Source: Fluviicola sp. XM-24bin1
GTDB taxonomy: Bacteria; Bacteroidota; Bacteroidia; Flavobacteriales_D; Crocinitomicaceae
Assembly: GCA_003149635.1 (NCBI GenBank)
Contig: QCWI01000001.1
Location: 374,588 to 438,587 of the forward strand
Length of the DNA stretch: 64,000 nt
Direction: 5' to 3'
Below, piece after piece: positions 44,215 to 52,614 of the stretch. How positions within the stretch are numbered: position 1 is the first letter of the stretch; every line of letters starts with the position of its first letter. The notes below the pieces were generated by a model, which did not search any database, was not told where the DNA came from, and saw only the letters and a list, made by a program, of their open reading frames with translations. A program made the position numbers and the translations under genes.

Positions 44215-45590
44215 TCTCCAAAGAACATATCGAACAATTTGATCGTGCCTATTTTATTGGTGTCGGTGGAATCGGTATGTCTGCTTTGGCGCGTTATTTT
44301 AACTCCTTGGGATGGCCCGTTGCAGGGTACGACAAAACGCCATCAACATTAACTGCAAAATTGGAAGAAGAAGGCATTGAGATTCACTATGAAGATTTTG
44401 GACCTTCCATTCCTCAAGCATTCCGAGATACCGAAAAAACATTAGTCATCTATACGCCTGCAATTCCTGTGAATTTTGGGGAATTGCTCCATGTTCAGCA
44501 CGCGGGGTATGTGGTGAAAAAGCGCGCAGAAGTCCTTGGGATGATTACGCAGAATACAAAAGGATTAGCTGTTGCAGGGACGCATGGAAAGACAACTACC
44601 AGTACGATGTTAGCGCATCTTCTGGATGTGTCTAACGAAAAGTGCAATGCTTTTCTCGGCGGAATAAGCTCGAATTTTCAATCGAATTTTGTGCAGGGAG
44701 ATAGCGACTGGACAGTGGTCGAAGCTGATGAATTTGATCGATCCTTTTTGCATTTGACGCCATTGGCATCTATCATAACTTCAACCGATGCGGACCATCT
44801 GGACATCTACGGAAACAGCGATACGTTTCTAGAAGGATTTAAAGAATACGCCAGCCAAATTCAGTCAAGTGGATTGTTAGTGCGACATATCGATGTCGAC
44901 TTGTCGCACCAAAACGTTCGAACGTACGCGCTAAATCGTCAAGCTGATTACTCAGGGTGGAATCCGCGGGTGGAAGATGGTTTCTTCACGGTAGATGTCA
45001 GAACGCCATCGAAAGACTGGAAATCGGTAGCCTTGGGATTGCCCGGTGTGCACAACGCTGAAAATGCGATTGCCTGTATTGCACTGGCTGAATTTGTCGG
45101 ATTGGACGAAGCAACAATTCGCAAAGGATTAAAAACATTTAAAGGGGTAAAACGCCGATTTGAATATCACATCCGAGAGGAGAACTTGGTGTACATCGAC
45201 GATTATGCGCACCATCCTACTGAAATAAAAGCACTAATAGATTCCGTCGAATTGCTCTATGCAGGAAAAAGAATCACGGGTATATTTCAACCGCATTTAT
45301 TCACACGTACCCGTGATTTCTTCGACGGTTTCGCTGAGCAATTGAGTCGCTTGGATGAAGTGATTCTCATGCCGATCTATCCCGCCAGAGAAGAGCCTAT
45401 TCCTGGTATAACAAGCGATGCGCTTTTGGAAAAAATCACATCTGCTGATAGAAATTTATTTTCGGCATCGACAATTGTTGAGGAGGTCACTGAGGCTCTC
45501 GAAGTGAACCGACAAGACAATGTCATCCTCACTATCGGCGCTGGAGATATCGACCGAATTGTAGAACCTCTGAAAAACGCCTTGTCATGA
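44211..45590 (+). CDS. murC: UDP-N-acetylmuramate: L-alanine ligase
   Basis: First Mur ligase, adding L-Ala. The N-terminal domain has FIGVGGIGMSALARYFNSLG, the ATP loop is AVAGTHGKTTTSTMLAHL, then EADEFDRSFLHLTP and DDYAHHPTEIKAL. At 459 aa it is normal. The start is a GTG at 44211 that overlaps the murG stop. Residues near 427-433 (TEALEV) are encoded by a full copy of the hairpin repeat just before NVILTIGAGDI. Confidence 0.96.
   Translation: MISKEHIEQFDRAYFIGVGGIGMSALARYFNSLGWPVAGYDKTPSTLTAKLEEEGIEIHYEDFGPSIPQAFRDTEKTLVIYTPAIPVNFGELLHVQHAGYVVKKRAEVLGMITQNTKGLAVAGTHGKTTTSTMLAHLLDVSNEKCNAFLGGISSNFQSNFVQGDSDWTVVEADEFDRSFLHLTPLASIITSTDADHLDIYGNSDTFLEGFKEYASQIQSSGLLVRHIDVDLSHQNVRTYALNRQADYSGWNPRVEDGFFTVDVRTPSKDWKSVALGLPGVHNAENAIACIALAEFVGLDEATIRKGLKTFKGVKRRFEYHIREENLVYIDDYAHHPTEIKALIDSVELLYAGKRITGIFQPHLFTRTRDFFDGFAEQLSRLDEVILMPIYPAREEPIPGITSDALLEKITSADRNLFSASTIVEEVTEALEVNRQDNVILTIGAGDIDRIVEPLKNALS
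45488..45506. repeat. Hairpin repeat copy in murC
   Basis: CACTGAGGCTCTCGAAGTG, a complete copy with CACT/AGTG outer stem and GAG/CTC inner stem, is translated in frame as VTEALEV near the C-terminal end of MurC. Confidence 0.85.
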
Positions 45591-46393
45591 AACAGTGGGT
45601 GAAAATAACATTGTGGTCGCTATTTGGATTGTTAGTGCTGGTGCTCCTAGTTTTGACGCAGCAAGCGCAGGATGATATTCCTACGGAGAAACCGGAAATT
45701 GAAGTCCACGTGGAAGGAGAGGCGCACTTCATTACCGAGGAAGAGATTTTAAGTGACTTGGATTTCCACCGATTTTGGAAAAAAGGCATGCGATCGGGAG
45801 ATTTGCCGATTGGAAAAATTGAAGCATATCTGAAAAGGATTTCTCAGGTCAAGGATGCACGTGTGTATCGCAAGTTGGGGGGCGAATGGAGAATCGAAGT
45901 GACGACACGAACACCCATAGCGAGAATCTTCAACGAACAAGGGCAAACGTACTATCTGGATGACGAGGGTGTGAAAATGAAAATTTCGGATTTGCACGCG
46001 GCTAGAATTTTGGTCGTAACTGGCGATGTTCCAGACCGTTTTGAGGGCGAAAATCTGTCCGAGATTATTAACAACGACTCCTTGAAAAGTATTCGAAAGT
46101 TGGATGATATCTATCGTATTTCCAATTATGTTTGTGATGATCCCTTGTTCCATTCTCTCATAGGTCAAATTCATCTTGAAACGAATGGTGATTTTGTACT
46201 CATACCACTGGTTGGGGATCAAAAAGTAGTTTTTGGTTCCGCATTGACTGAGAAAGAAGTCGCTGAGAAATTCAAAAAACTCAAAATATTTTACGAAGAA
46301 GCCATGCCTTACGAAGGCTGGGACGCATATAAGGAAATCAGCCTCAAGTATGAGGACCAAATAGTTTGCAAGAAAAAGGAAACGGATGGGTAA
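45587..46393 (+). CDS. ftsQ: Cell division protein FtsQ
   Basis: A bitopic divisome protein, 268 aa, with one N-terminal helix (residues 5-24, VKITLWSLFGLLVLVLLVL) and a periplasmic POTRA domain (IEVHVEGEAHFITEEEIL, KRISQVKDARVYRKLGGEWRIEVTTRTPIARI) followed by the beta domain. It links FtsL/FtsB to the later division proteins. Sequence is diverged, but the position between murC and ftsA settles the identity. Confidence 0.92.
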   Translation: MKQWVKITLWSLFGLLVLVLLVLTQQAQDDIPTEKPEIEVHVEGEAHFITEEEILSDLDFHRFWKKGMRSGDLPIGKIEAYLKRISQVKDARVYRKLGGEWRIEVTTRTPIARIFNEQGQTYYLDDEGVKMKISDLHAARILVVTGDVPDRFEGENLSEIINNDSLKSIRKLDDIYRISNYVCDDPLFHSLIGQIHLETNGDFVLIPLVGDQKVVFGSALTEKEVAEKFKKLKIFYEEAMPYEGWDAYKEISLKYEDQIVCKKKETDG

Positions 46394-47669
46394 AGTAATT
46401 GTAGGATTGGACATTGGAACGACGAAGATCGCATGCTTCGTTGGTCGCAAAAACGAACACGGGAAAATCGAAATTTTGTCGATGGGTAAAGCCGAGTCAC
46501 TTGGAGTGATGCGCGGTATGGTATCCAATATCGATAAAACGATACAGTCGATTGCCGGAGCGGTGGAAGAAGCCGAGTCTCGCATTGAAGGTCAATTGAA
46601 GATCAACACCGTGAACGTGGGTATCGCCGGACAGCACATCAAAAGCATCCAGCACCGTGGAATCCACACGCGTACCAATCTTGAAAACGAAATTTCACAA
46701 ATCGATATCGATTGCTTGGTGGATGATATGTACAAATTGGCGATGCCTCCAGGTGAGGAGATCATTACCGTTTTGCCGCAAGAATACATCATCGATAGTG
46801 AGCAGGGAATTAAAGATCCAATCGGAATGTCTGGAGTGCGTTTGGAAGCAAACTTCCACATCATTACGGGAAACATTGGAGCATCCATGAACATTCACAA
46901 GTGTGTAGAACGTTCTGGATTGAAAGTGAAAGACATTATTCTTGAACCAATTGCTTCTGCTGATGCCGTTCTAACGGAGGAAGAAAAAGAAGCCGGAGTG
47001 GTATTGGTAGATATCGGTGGAGGTACTACAGATGTAGCCATTTTCCACGAGGGAATCATTCGTCACACAGCGGTAATTCCATTCGGAGGTAACGTGATCA
47101 CAGAAGACATCAAGGAAGGATGTACAATCATGAAACGTCAGGCGGAGAAATTGAAGCAAAAATTCGGATCGGCCTTGGCAAGTGAAAGTCAGGAAAACGA
47201 AGTCGTAGCGATTCCAGGATTGCGTGGACGTTCTCCAAAGGAAATTACGCTTCGCAACTTGGCGAGCATCATTCAGGCACGAATGGAAGAAATCATCGAT
47301 TTGGTGCATTACGAAATTCGTAACTCTGGATACGAGAAGAAACTAATTGGTGGAATTGTGGTTACCGGTGGTGGATCACAGTTGCGTCACATTACACAAT
47401 TGTTCGAGTACGTTACTGGAATGGATACACGAATTGGATATCCAACAGAACACTTGGCAAATACAAACAACGAAGCAATTAAGAGCCCGATGTACGCAAC
47501 CGGAATCGGTTTGGTATTGAAAGGCTTTGAAGATTTGGAGAAATCTGCAAAACGTCAACCAGAAGCAGCTAGCACTGGAGATGTGAAGACGCACTCCGAA
47601 AAAACAAGAGGATCATTCTTCGATTCAATCATCCAGCGTGGTAAGACCTGGTTCGTCGACGAGGAGTAA
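46386..47669 (+). CDS. ftsA: Cell division protein FtsA
   Basis: Actin-like membrane tether for FtsZ. ATPase blocks are VGLDIGTTKIACFVG (phosphate 1), VVLVDIGGGTTDVAIF (phosphate 2) and GGIVVTGGGSQLRHI (adenosine). The 1C subdomain occupies about residues 85-165. The C-terminal amphipathic membrane helix is visible as SFFDSIIQRGKTWFVDEE. 427 aa; overlaps ftsQ by eight bases. Confidence 0.97.
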   Translation: MGKVIVGLDIGTTKIACFVGRKNEHGKIEILSMGKAESLGVMRGMVSNIDKTIQSIAGAVEEAESRIEGQLKINTVNVGIAGQHIKSIQHRGIHTRTNLENEISQIDIDCLVDDMYKLAMPPGEEIITVLPQEYIIDSEQGIKDPIGMSGVRLEANFHIITGNIGASMNIHKCVERSGLKVKDIILEPIASADAVLTEEEKEAGVVLVDIGGGTTDVAIFHEGIIRHTAVIPFGGNVITEDIKEGCTIMKRQAEKLKQKFGSALASESQENEVVAIPGLRGRSPKEITLRNLASIIQARMEEIIDLVHYEIRNSGYEKKLIGGIVVTGGGSQLRHITQLFEYVTGMDTRIGYPTEHLANTNNEAIKSPMYATGIGLVLKGFEDLEKSAKRQPEAASTGDVKTHSEKTRGSFFDSIIQRGKTWFVDEE

Positions 47670-47685
47670 TTCTAACTTCCCGACC

Positions 47686-47704
47686 GCTGAGGCTCTCGAA
47701 GCGT
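47686..47704. repeat. Hairpin repeat copy between ftsA and ftsZ
   Basis: CGCTGAGGCTCTCGAAGCG, with a changed outer stem (CGCT/AGCG) compared with other copies. It lies 17 bp after the ftsA stop and could influence the ftsA/ftsZ transcript ratio. Confidence 0.85.
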
Positions 47705-47747
47705 AAGGGGAAACAAATTTGAACAACAACTAAAAAATACACTAATA

Positions 47748-49355
47748 ATGGATTTTGATCTACCTAAAGACGAAAAAGCCTCAATCATCAAGGTGATTGG
47801 AGTCGGTGGTGGCGGTGGAAATGCCGTAAATCACATGTACAACCAAGGTATCAAAGGAGTAGATTTCATCGTCTGCAACACTGACCTACAAGCATTGGAA
47901 ATTTCTCCAGTGCCGCACAAAATTCAACTCGGGCCATCACTTACTGAAGGACGAGGAGCGGGATCCCTTCCTGAAATCGGGAAAAATGCAGCTGTAGAAA
48001 ACATTGAAGAAATTCGCGATTACCTAAGCGCTGGAGCGAAGATGGTATTCGTTACCGCTGGTATGGGAGGTGGAACCGGAACAGGTGCTGCCCCAGTAAT
48101 TGCCAAAGTGGCCAAAGAATTGGGTATTCTAACGGTTGGAATCGTTACGGTACCTTTCAATTTTGAAGGACGTAAGCGTCGCATTCAAGCTGAAGAAGGT
48201 TTGGAAGAAATGCGCGAAAATGTGGATACACTTTTGGTGATCAACAACGAGCGTTTGCGCGAAATCACAGGAAACTTGTCAATTACCAACGCATTCGAGC
48301 AGGCCGATGATATTTTGGCAACTGCAGCACGCGGAATCGCAGAGGTAATTGCTGTTACAGGTGCTATCAACGTTGACTTCAACGATGTGAACACTGTAAT
48401 GCGCGACAGCGGTGTAGCTATCATGGGGAGCGCAGCGGCTGAAGGTGATAACCGAGCAATGAAAGCGGTTGAGCACGCATTGGAGTCTCCACTATTGAAT
48501 GATAATGACATCAGCGGTGCGGAATACGTATTGTTGAACATCACATACGGAGAGAAAGAAGTAACTATGGATGAGATCACGGAAATCACCGATTTCATTC
48601 AAGATGCTGCTGGATCTACAGCGGATGTAATCTTCGGTCACGCGAAAGACGAAGATCTTGGAGACAAGTTGAACGTTACTGTTATCGCAACAGGGTTTGC
48701 TTCTTCACCAATCACTGGTTTCGAAAAAGCGCCTAAGCGTAATGTAACTACGTTGGAGGACGAGAAGAAAGCAGAAGTTACCGAGCCGTTGTCATCTCCT
48801 ACAGAAACAAACGCAAATGTTTGGGCAGGAGCCAAAGAAGTGACGGAGGAGCAGGACGAGCCGTTCTTGAAGACCGTTGAGCCTGAAGCAACAAAAGTGG
48901 AGGAACCAACACCGTCATACGAAGCAAAAGAAACTTCCGTAGAAGCTGAAGAAAAAGAAGAGCCTGCTCAAATGGAATTAGGTTGGAACGTAACTCCTAC
49001 GGCTGATGCAGAGGAACAAGAAAGCGAAGTGAAGCGCTATACGTTGGAAGACGATATGGAAGAAATGGATTTAGATACAGCGAACTCGAAGCGTGTGTTG
49101 TCTCCAAAAGAGCAGCAAGAGCGATCTCAAGAGCGTATGTCTAAGATTCAAGAATACACACAGCGATTAAAGAAAGCAGACGGAATCCAAGATTTGGAGA
49201 ACGAACCAGCATATGTACGTCGTAACGTGCAGTTGGACGAATCTGTTCCAAGTGAAGAGTCTTCTAAGAGTCGTTTCAGCGTTTCTAAGAACGAAGACGG
49301 TGATGGTTCATCCTTGAATAGCAACAATTCATTCTTACACGATAACGTAGACTAA
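47748..49355 (+). CDS. ftsZ: Cell division protein FtsZ
   Basis: Tubulin-like GTPase of the Z ring. The GTP signature [19 protein letters not shown] is complete, with [15 protein letters not shown] near the start and the T7 loop [11 protein letters not shown]. The globular part ends near residue 330. After that comes a long acidic linker of about 190 residues (Glu/Thr/Ala rich) and a basic-then-acidic tail; the usual FtsA-binding peptide is not obvious. 535 aa, which is long but normal for Bacteroidota. The stop overlaps the yqeY start by one base. Confidence 0.97.
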   Translation: MDFDLPKDEKASIIKVIGVGGGGGNAVNHMYNQGIKGVDFIVCNTDLQALEISPVPHKIQLGPSLTEGRGAGSLPEIGKNAAVENIEEIRDYLSAGAKMVFVTAGMGGGTGTGAAPVIAKVAKELGILTVGIVTVPFNFEGRKRRIQAEEGLEEMRENVDTLLVINNERLREITGNLSITNAFEQADDILATAARGIAEVIAVTGAINVDFNDVNTVMRDSGVAIMGSAAAEGDNRAMKAVEHALESPLLNDNDISGAEYVLLNITYGEKEVTMDEITEITDFIQDAAGSTADVIFGHAKDEDLGDKLNVTVIATGFASSPITGFEKAPKRNVTTLEDEKKAEVTEPLSSPTETNANVWAGAKEVTEEQDEPFLKTVEPEATKVEEPTPSYEAKETSVEAEEKEEPAQMELGWNVTPTADAEEQESEVKRYTLEDDMEEMDLDTANSKRVLSPKEQQERSQERMSKIQEYTQRLKKADGIQDLENEPAYVRRNVQLDESVPSEESSKSRFSVSKNEDGDGSSLNSNNSFLHDNVD

Positions 49356-49804
49356 TGGCATTCATGGACCAAATCAACGCAGACATCAAGGCAGCGATGT
49401 TGGCGAAGGAAAAAGAAAAATTGGCTGCCTTACGTGATATCAAATCCAAATTGTTGTTGGAAGCGACATCAGGTGGAAGCGGTGAAGTGACGGAAGAAGC
49501 TGCTGCGAAAATCGTGATGAAATTGCACAAGCAACGCATGGATACGCACGCACTTTACATGGAGCAAGGTCGCGCCGATTTGGCCGAAGAAGAAATGTTC
49601 CAAGCAAAGGTGATCGAAGCGTATATGCCGGAAATGATGTCCGAAGAAGAGATCAAAGCCGAAGCTGCTGCAGCTATCGCTGCAACTGGCGCTACTGGCC
49701 CTCAGGATATGGGGAAAGTAATGGGCATGTTGACCGGAAAGTTAGCGGGCAAGGCCGATGGTAAAGCGATCGCTGCAACAGTAAAAGCGCTGTTGAACAA
49801 TTAG
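49355..49804 (+). CDS. GatB/YqeY domain protein
   Basis: A 149-residue helical protein of the YqeY family, which resembles the tail of GatB from the tRNA-dependent amidotransferase. Markers: INADIKAAMLAKEKEKLAALRDIKS, YMPEMMSEEEIKAEAAAAI and the KVMGMLTGKLAGKADGKAIA end. Function of stand-alone YqeY is uncertain; a tRNA or RNA role is suspected. It is co-transcribed with ftsZ. Confidence 0.93.
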   Translation: MAFMDQINADIKAAMLAKEKEKLAALRDIKSKLLLEATSGGSGEVTEEAAAKIVMKLHKQRMDTHALYMEQGRADLAEEEMFQAKVIEAYMPEMMSEEEIKAEAAAAIAATGATGPQDMGKVMGMLTGKLAGKADGKAIAATVKALLNN

Positions 49805-49815
49805 CAAATTCTACC

Positions 49816-49860
49816 ATGTCCTAAGAGGGATCATTAGGACATAGCTGGTGTTGGGCCAGC
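49816..49860. other. Two consecutive hairpins after yqeY
   Basis: ATGTCCTAA (49816-49824) pairs perfectly with TTAGGACAT (49834-49842) over a 9-base loop. Immediately after, GCTGG (49844-49848) pairs with CCAGC (49856-49860). No T-run follows either, so they are not simple terminators; a third hairpin that is a terminator lies 20 bp on. Confidence 0.6.
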
Positions 49861-49881
49861 ACGTATTTTATAGTTGAAGAA

Positions 49882-49908
49882 ACCCTGATGGATACGTCAG
49901 GGTTTTTT
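49882..49908 (+). terminator. Terminator of the dcw cluster
   Basis: ACCCTGA pairs with TCAGGGT around an 8-base loop, followed by six T. It closes the long operon that ends with ftsZ-yqeY. Confidence 0.85.
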
Positions 49909-50074
49909 ATTTGCAAGATGTACAATTGAAGATGGTCGCACCTTTCCGTCTAAAGCCATCTCGAAATACCACAAACTCCAATTTATCAGCTGGAATATCG
50001 CTTTCGCAGAACGATTTTGCCAATTTCTTGAATGTCCGATCTTCGGGATAAAAAGCAACGTTCAATTCCTTCAT
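49907..50074 (-). CDS. Possible small protein, 55 aa
   Basis: A short frame starting MKELNVAFYPEDRTFKKLAK has a natural amino-acid mix and ends with a Cys pair (NCTSCK). There is no ribosome binding site or known family, and its end overlaps the dcw terminator. It may be a remnant of a longer gene. Low confidence. Confidence 0.25.
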   Translation of the reverse strand: MKELNVAFYPEDRTFKKLAKSFCESDIPADKLEFVVFRDGFRRKGATIFNCTSCK

Positions 50075-50167
50075 TACCCAGAGATTCACATAAATCCAAT
50101 CCTTTCATTCTTTTATCTATCCAATTACCGAAAAAACGTACATTTAACTCCATCGAACACTCGAAAC

Positions 50168-51295
50168 ATGAAAAAGACACAAATCTACTTTGCAACCAAT
50201 CGTAAACACGAAGGAAGAGACCGTTGGAATCCAAAAGGATACGGAAAGAAATTCAGCTCTGATGGGCACGAAAACCTCCGATTCGGACAAGTTGCCGTGG
50301 AATACGACGAAAGCGTAGTGAACGAATTCTTGAGCAAGAAATTCAAGGGAAATAGAGTAGGAGATGGTGAGAAGATGTCCGCCAAGCTTTCTAAAATGGT
50401 GAAGCGCAATAGCACCATTAAAGCATACAAAGATTTCTCTACGGAAAAGCAAGTAGATTTTGAAAACAATTCATCAACGCAATTCTTCCGTGACATTAAA
50501 AATCACATGATGGGCGGGAACGATGTCGTTCTTTTCATGCACGGTTATGCCGTCGATTGGGAAGATGCCGTGGCATCGGCAATGTCTTTAGAGTTCATGC
50601 TGAATTCGAAGCGAGGTAACGGTAGCAAAGAGGTCAAGGTGATTTTGTTTAGTTGGCCATCCAATGGAAGTAACATGCCCTTTGCTGCTTATAAATCAGA
50701 TCGTTCCGATGCACGTGATTCTGCAAAATCTGTAGGTCGTGGAATTCTAAAATTGCGCGACTTCCTATCAACATTAAAGCGACACACTGACAACGAAGCC
50801 GAAAAAGTATGTAACAGTAAGATCCACTTGTTGTGTCACTCCATGGGGAACTATGTTTTGGAGAATGCATTGGCTTATAAAGTGCTTGGATACTCCGGAG
50901 GGACGCTACCGCGTATTTTCGATCAGATCTTTTTATGTGCACCAGATGTTCGCGATGACGCCATGGAAAAAAGTGCACTCAGCCGTTTGCACGAAATGGG
51001 GAATCGCGTTTCAATTTATTATAACGATGGTGACGTTGCCATGCACTTCTCAGAGTACACCAAACATTTTGGAGATCGCTTAGGACATACCGGGAATGCG
51101 CGTCCAGCAATGATCCACAACAAAGTACATCAAATTGATTGTACGCCGATCGTGAAAGGATTCACAGAACATAGCTATTACCAATGGGCGACCGTCAACG
51201 AGGATATTATGCAATCCATCCAAGGAGTTCCGTTGGACGATGACTCTCGCATGCGAAGACGCCGCGCTCAAAGCCGCGAGTGGGAAATGTTCTAA
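50168..51295 (+). CDS. DUF900 alpha/beta hydrolase
   Basis: A 375-residue esterase-like protein. The opening KTQIYFATNRKHEGRDRWNPK, the middle VVLFMHGYAVDWEDAV oxyanion region and HLLCHSMGNYVLENAL with the nucleophile Ser match the DUF900 family. A candidate acid/His pair is in ISIYYNDGDVAMHF and IHNKVHQIDC. The C-terminus is very Arg-rich (MRRRRAQSREWE). No signal peptide, so cytosolic or exported by other means. Stands alone. Confidence 0.85.
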   Translation: MKKTQIYFATNRKHEGRDRWNPKGYGKKFSSDGHENLRFGQVAVEYDESVVNEFLSKKFKGNRVGDGEKMSAKLSKMVKRNSTIKAYKDFSTEKQVDFENNSSTQFFRDIKNHMMGGNDVVLFMHGYAVDWEDAVASAMSLEFMLNSKRGNGSKEVKVILFSWPSNGSNMPFAAYKSDRSDARDSAKSVGRGILKLRDFLSTLKRHTDNEAEKVCNSKIHLLCHSMGNYVLENALAYKVLGYSGGTLPRIFDQIFLCAPDVRDDAMEKSALSRLHEMGNRVSIYYNDGDVAMHFSEYTKHFGDRLGHTGNARPAMIHNKVHQIDCTPIVKGFTEHSYYQWATVNEDIMQSIQGVPLDDDSRMRRRRAQSREWEMF

Positions 51296-51307
51296 AACGC
51301 GCTATTT

Positions 51308-51328
51308 GATGATCACAAAGTGATCATC
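51308..51328. other. Perfect 9-bp hairpin downstream of the DUF900 gene
   Basis: GATGATCAC, an AAA loop and GTGATCATC form a perfect stem 13 bp after the stop. No T-run follows, so it may be a weak terminator or mRNA 3' end stabiliser. Confidence 0.55.
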
Positions 51329-51384
51329 TTGTGCACTTATCAAGTCTAGTTCCTCCTTGTGCCCTTTGTGCCTTTGTGGTCGCC
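51328..51384 (+). repeat. Dispersed ~55-bp repeat, copy 2
   Basis: Matches 13044-13098: CTTGTGCACTTA, variable middle, CTTGTGCCCTTTGTGCCTTT then GTGGTCG. Non-coding. It abuts the preceding hairpin. Confidence 0.75.
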
Positions 51385-51429
51385 TTGACTAATGTTGAAA
51401 TAGTATCCCTCTTAAAAATGTTTAATGTA

Positions 51430-51461
51430 TTTGCTAAAAAGTTAAACAAATTGTATTTTTA
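51430..51461 (+). promoter_or_regulatory. Promoter of the photolyase cassette
   Basis: TTTG (51430-51433), a 20-bp spacer and TATTTTTA (51454-51461) fit the Bacteroidota -33/-7 pattern well. The first gene of the cassette starts 15 bp downstream of the -7 element. Confidence 0.6.
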
Positions 51462-51475
51462 GGGAAAACAAAGGG

Positions 51476-52168
51476 ATGAAAAACTACCTCGTAATTGGTG
51501 CCTCAAGCGGTATCGGTCGAGCGCTAGTAGTGAAGTTGGGAGAACATTCAAACGTAATCGGTACGTATTTTTCTAATGAACCAGCGCCGGCAAAAAATGT
51601 AACATACGCACATTTCGATGCGTTGACGGATTCAACATCGAACTTGCCATTGCCTGAAACCTTGGACGGCATTGTCTATTGCCCGGGATCCATCAATTTA
51701 AAGCCATTTCATCGATTTTCGGAAGAAGATATCTTAAACGATGTGCGTCTTCAGGTTACCGGTGGATTGAAAGCGGTTCAGGCAAACATCAAAGCATTAA
51801 AAAATGCTTCCGATCCAGCAGTTGTCTTCGTGTCAACGGTGGCTGTGCAGCGCGGGTTCGCTTTTCATACGCAGGTAGCGATTTCTAAAGGTGCGGTAGA
51901 AGGCATGACCAAAGCACTCGCAGCGGAATTAGCACCAAATGTACGCGTGAATTGTGTGGCGCCTTCCCTTACCGATACGCAATTAGCAGGTCGTTTATTG
52001 AATTCTGAAGAAAAGAAAGAAGCCCACGGAAAAGCACACCCACTAGGTCGTGTTGGAGAACCAGAGGACATCGCCAGCACGATTGCGTTTTTACTTTCGG
52101 AAGAAGCATCATGGATTAGTGGTCAAGTGATTCACGTGGACGGAGGTCGTTCCACTTTAAATATTTAG
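51476..52168 (+). CDS. SDR-family protein lacking the catalytic Tyr
   Basis: A 230-residue short-chain dehydrogenase fold with NAD(P) motif GASSGIGRAL (residues 8-17), the Ser in VFVSTVAV and a C-terminal VDGGRS. The usual YxxxK is replaced by VAISK (Val134, Lys138), so normal SDR chemistry is doubtful. SDRs of this altered type often sit beside cryptochrome genes, as here. First gene of a tightly packed unit: Lacal_2735 protein, TIGR03643 protein, two photolyase-like proteins and a DUF2256 protein. Confidence 0.85.
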   Translation: MKNYLVIGASSGIGRALVVKLGEHSNVIGTYFSNEPAPAKNVTYAHFDALTDSTSNLPLPETLDGIVYCPGSINLKPFHRFSEEDILNDVRLQVTGGLKAVQANIKALKNASDPAVVFVSTVAVQRGFAFHTQVAISKGAVEGMTKALAAELAPNVRVNCVAPSLTDTQLAGRLLNSEEKKEAHGKAHPLGRVGEPEDIASTIAFLLSEEASWISGQVIHVDGGRSTLNI

Positions 52169-52172
52169 AGTT

Positions 52173-52355
52173 ATGTTAGGATTGTTCAAGAAGAAATCAG
52201 AGAAAGAGAAGCTGAATGAGAAGTACATGAAGCTGTTGGAGGAGTCGAAACGAATGAGCACGAGCAATCGTACGGAAGCCGACAGAATTATGGCAGAAGC
52301 AGAGAAAGTTTTGGATAAAATCAAAGCAATCGAAGCGGATGAAGCAAGAGCTTGA
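52173..52355 (+). CDS. Lacal_2735 family small protein
   Basis: A 60-residue charged helical protein beginning MLGLFKKKSEKEKLNEKYMK, the typical start of the Lacal_2735 family, with a middle SKRMSTSNRTEADRIMAEAE. No known function. It starts four bases after the SDR gene and overlaps the TIGR03643 gene by 17 bases, so it is translated as part of the photolyase cassette. Confidence 0.88.
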   Translation: MLGLFKKKSEKEKLNEKYMKLLEESKRMSTSNRTEADRIMAEAEKVLDKIKAIEADEARA

Positions 52356-52614
52356 TATAGATCGGGTAATTGAAATGGCTTGGGAGGATCGCACACCGTT
52401 CGATGCGATTTTCATGCAATTCGGCTTGCGCGAAAACGACGTCAAGAAGATCATGCGTACGCGCCTTAAACGTTCGAGTTACATCCTCTGGCGCAAGCGT
52501 GTTGAAAGCGGAACTAGTAGCAAACACTTAAAGAAACGATCGAAGGAGATCAACCGGTTTAAGTGTTCGCGGCAACGGAGTATCTCAAACAACAAAATTT
52601 CAAAGCGTTGGTAA
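52339..52614 (+). CDS. TIGR03643 family protein (DUF2805)
   Basis: A 91-residue protein with the family core DRVIEMAWEDRTPFDAIFMQ and FGLRENDVKKIMRTRLKRSSYILWRKRV. The core looks helix-turn-helix-like. The family is commonly found beside cryptochromes. The last 30 residues are basic, and the coding sequence overlaps the next gene by 52 bp in another frame, which suggests translational coupling. Confidence 0.85.
   Translation: MKQELDIDRVIEMAWEDRTPFDAIFMQFGLRENDVKKIMRTRLKRSSYILWRKRVESGTSSKHLKKRSKEINRFKCSRQRSISNNKISKRW

Noticed and set aside
45749-46585. 278-codon antisense frame across ftsQ and ftsA
   Set aside because: Antisense shadow of two certain genes; no motifs.
49810-49910. Structured region after yqeY considered as a tRNA or riboswitch
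   Set aside because: No cloverleaf, no CCA end and no known riboswitch core; it is three simple hairpins.
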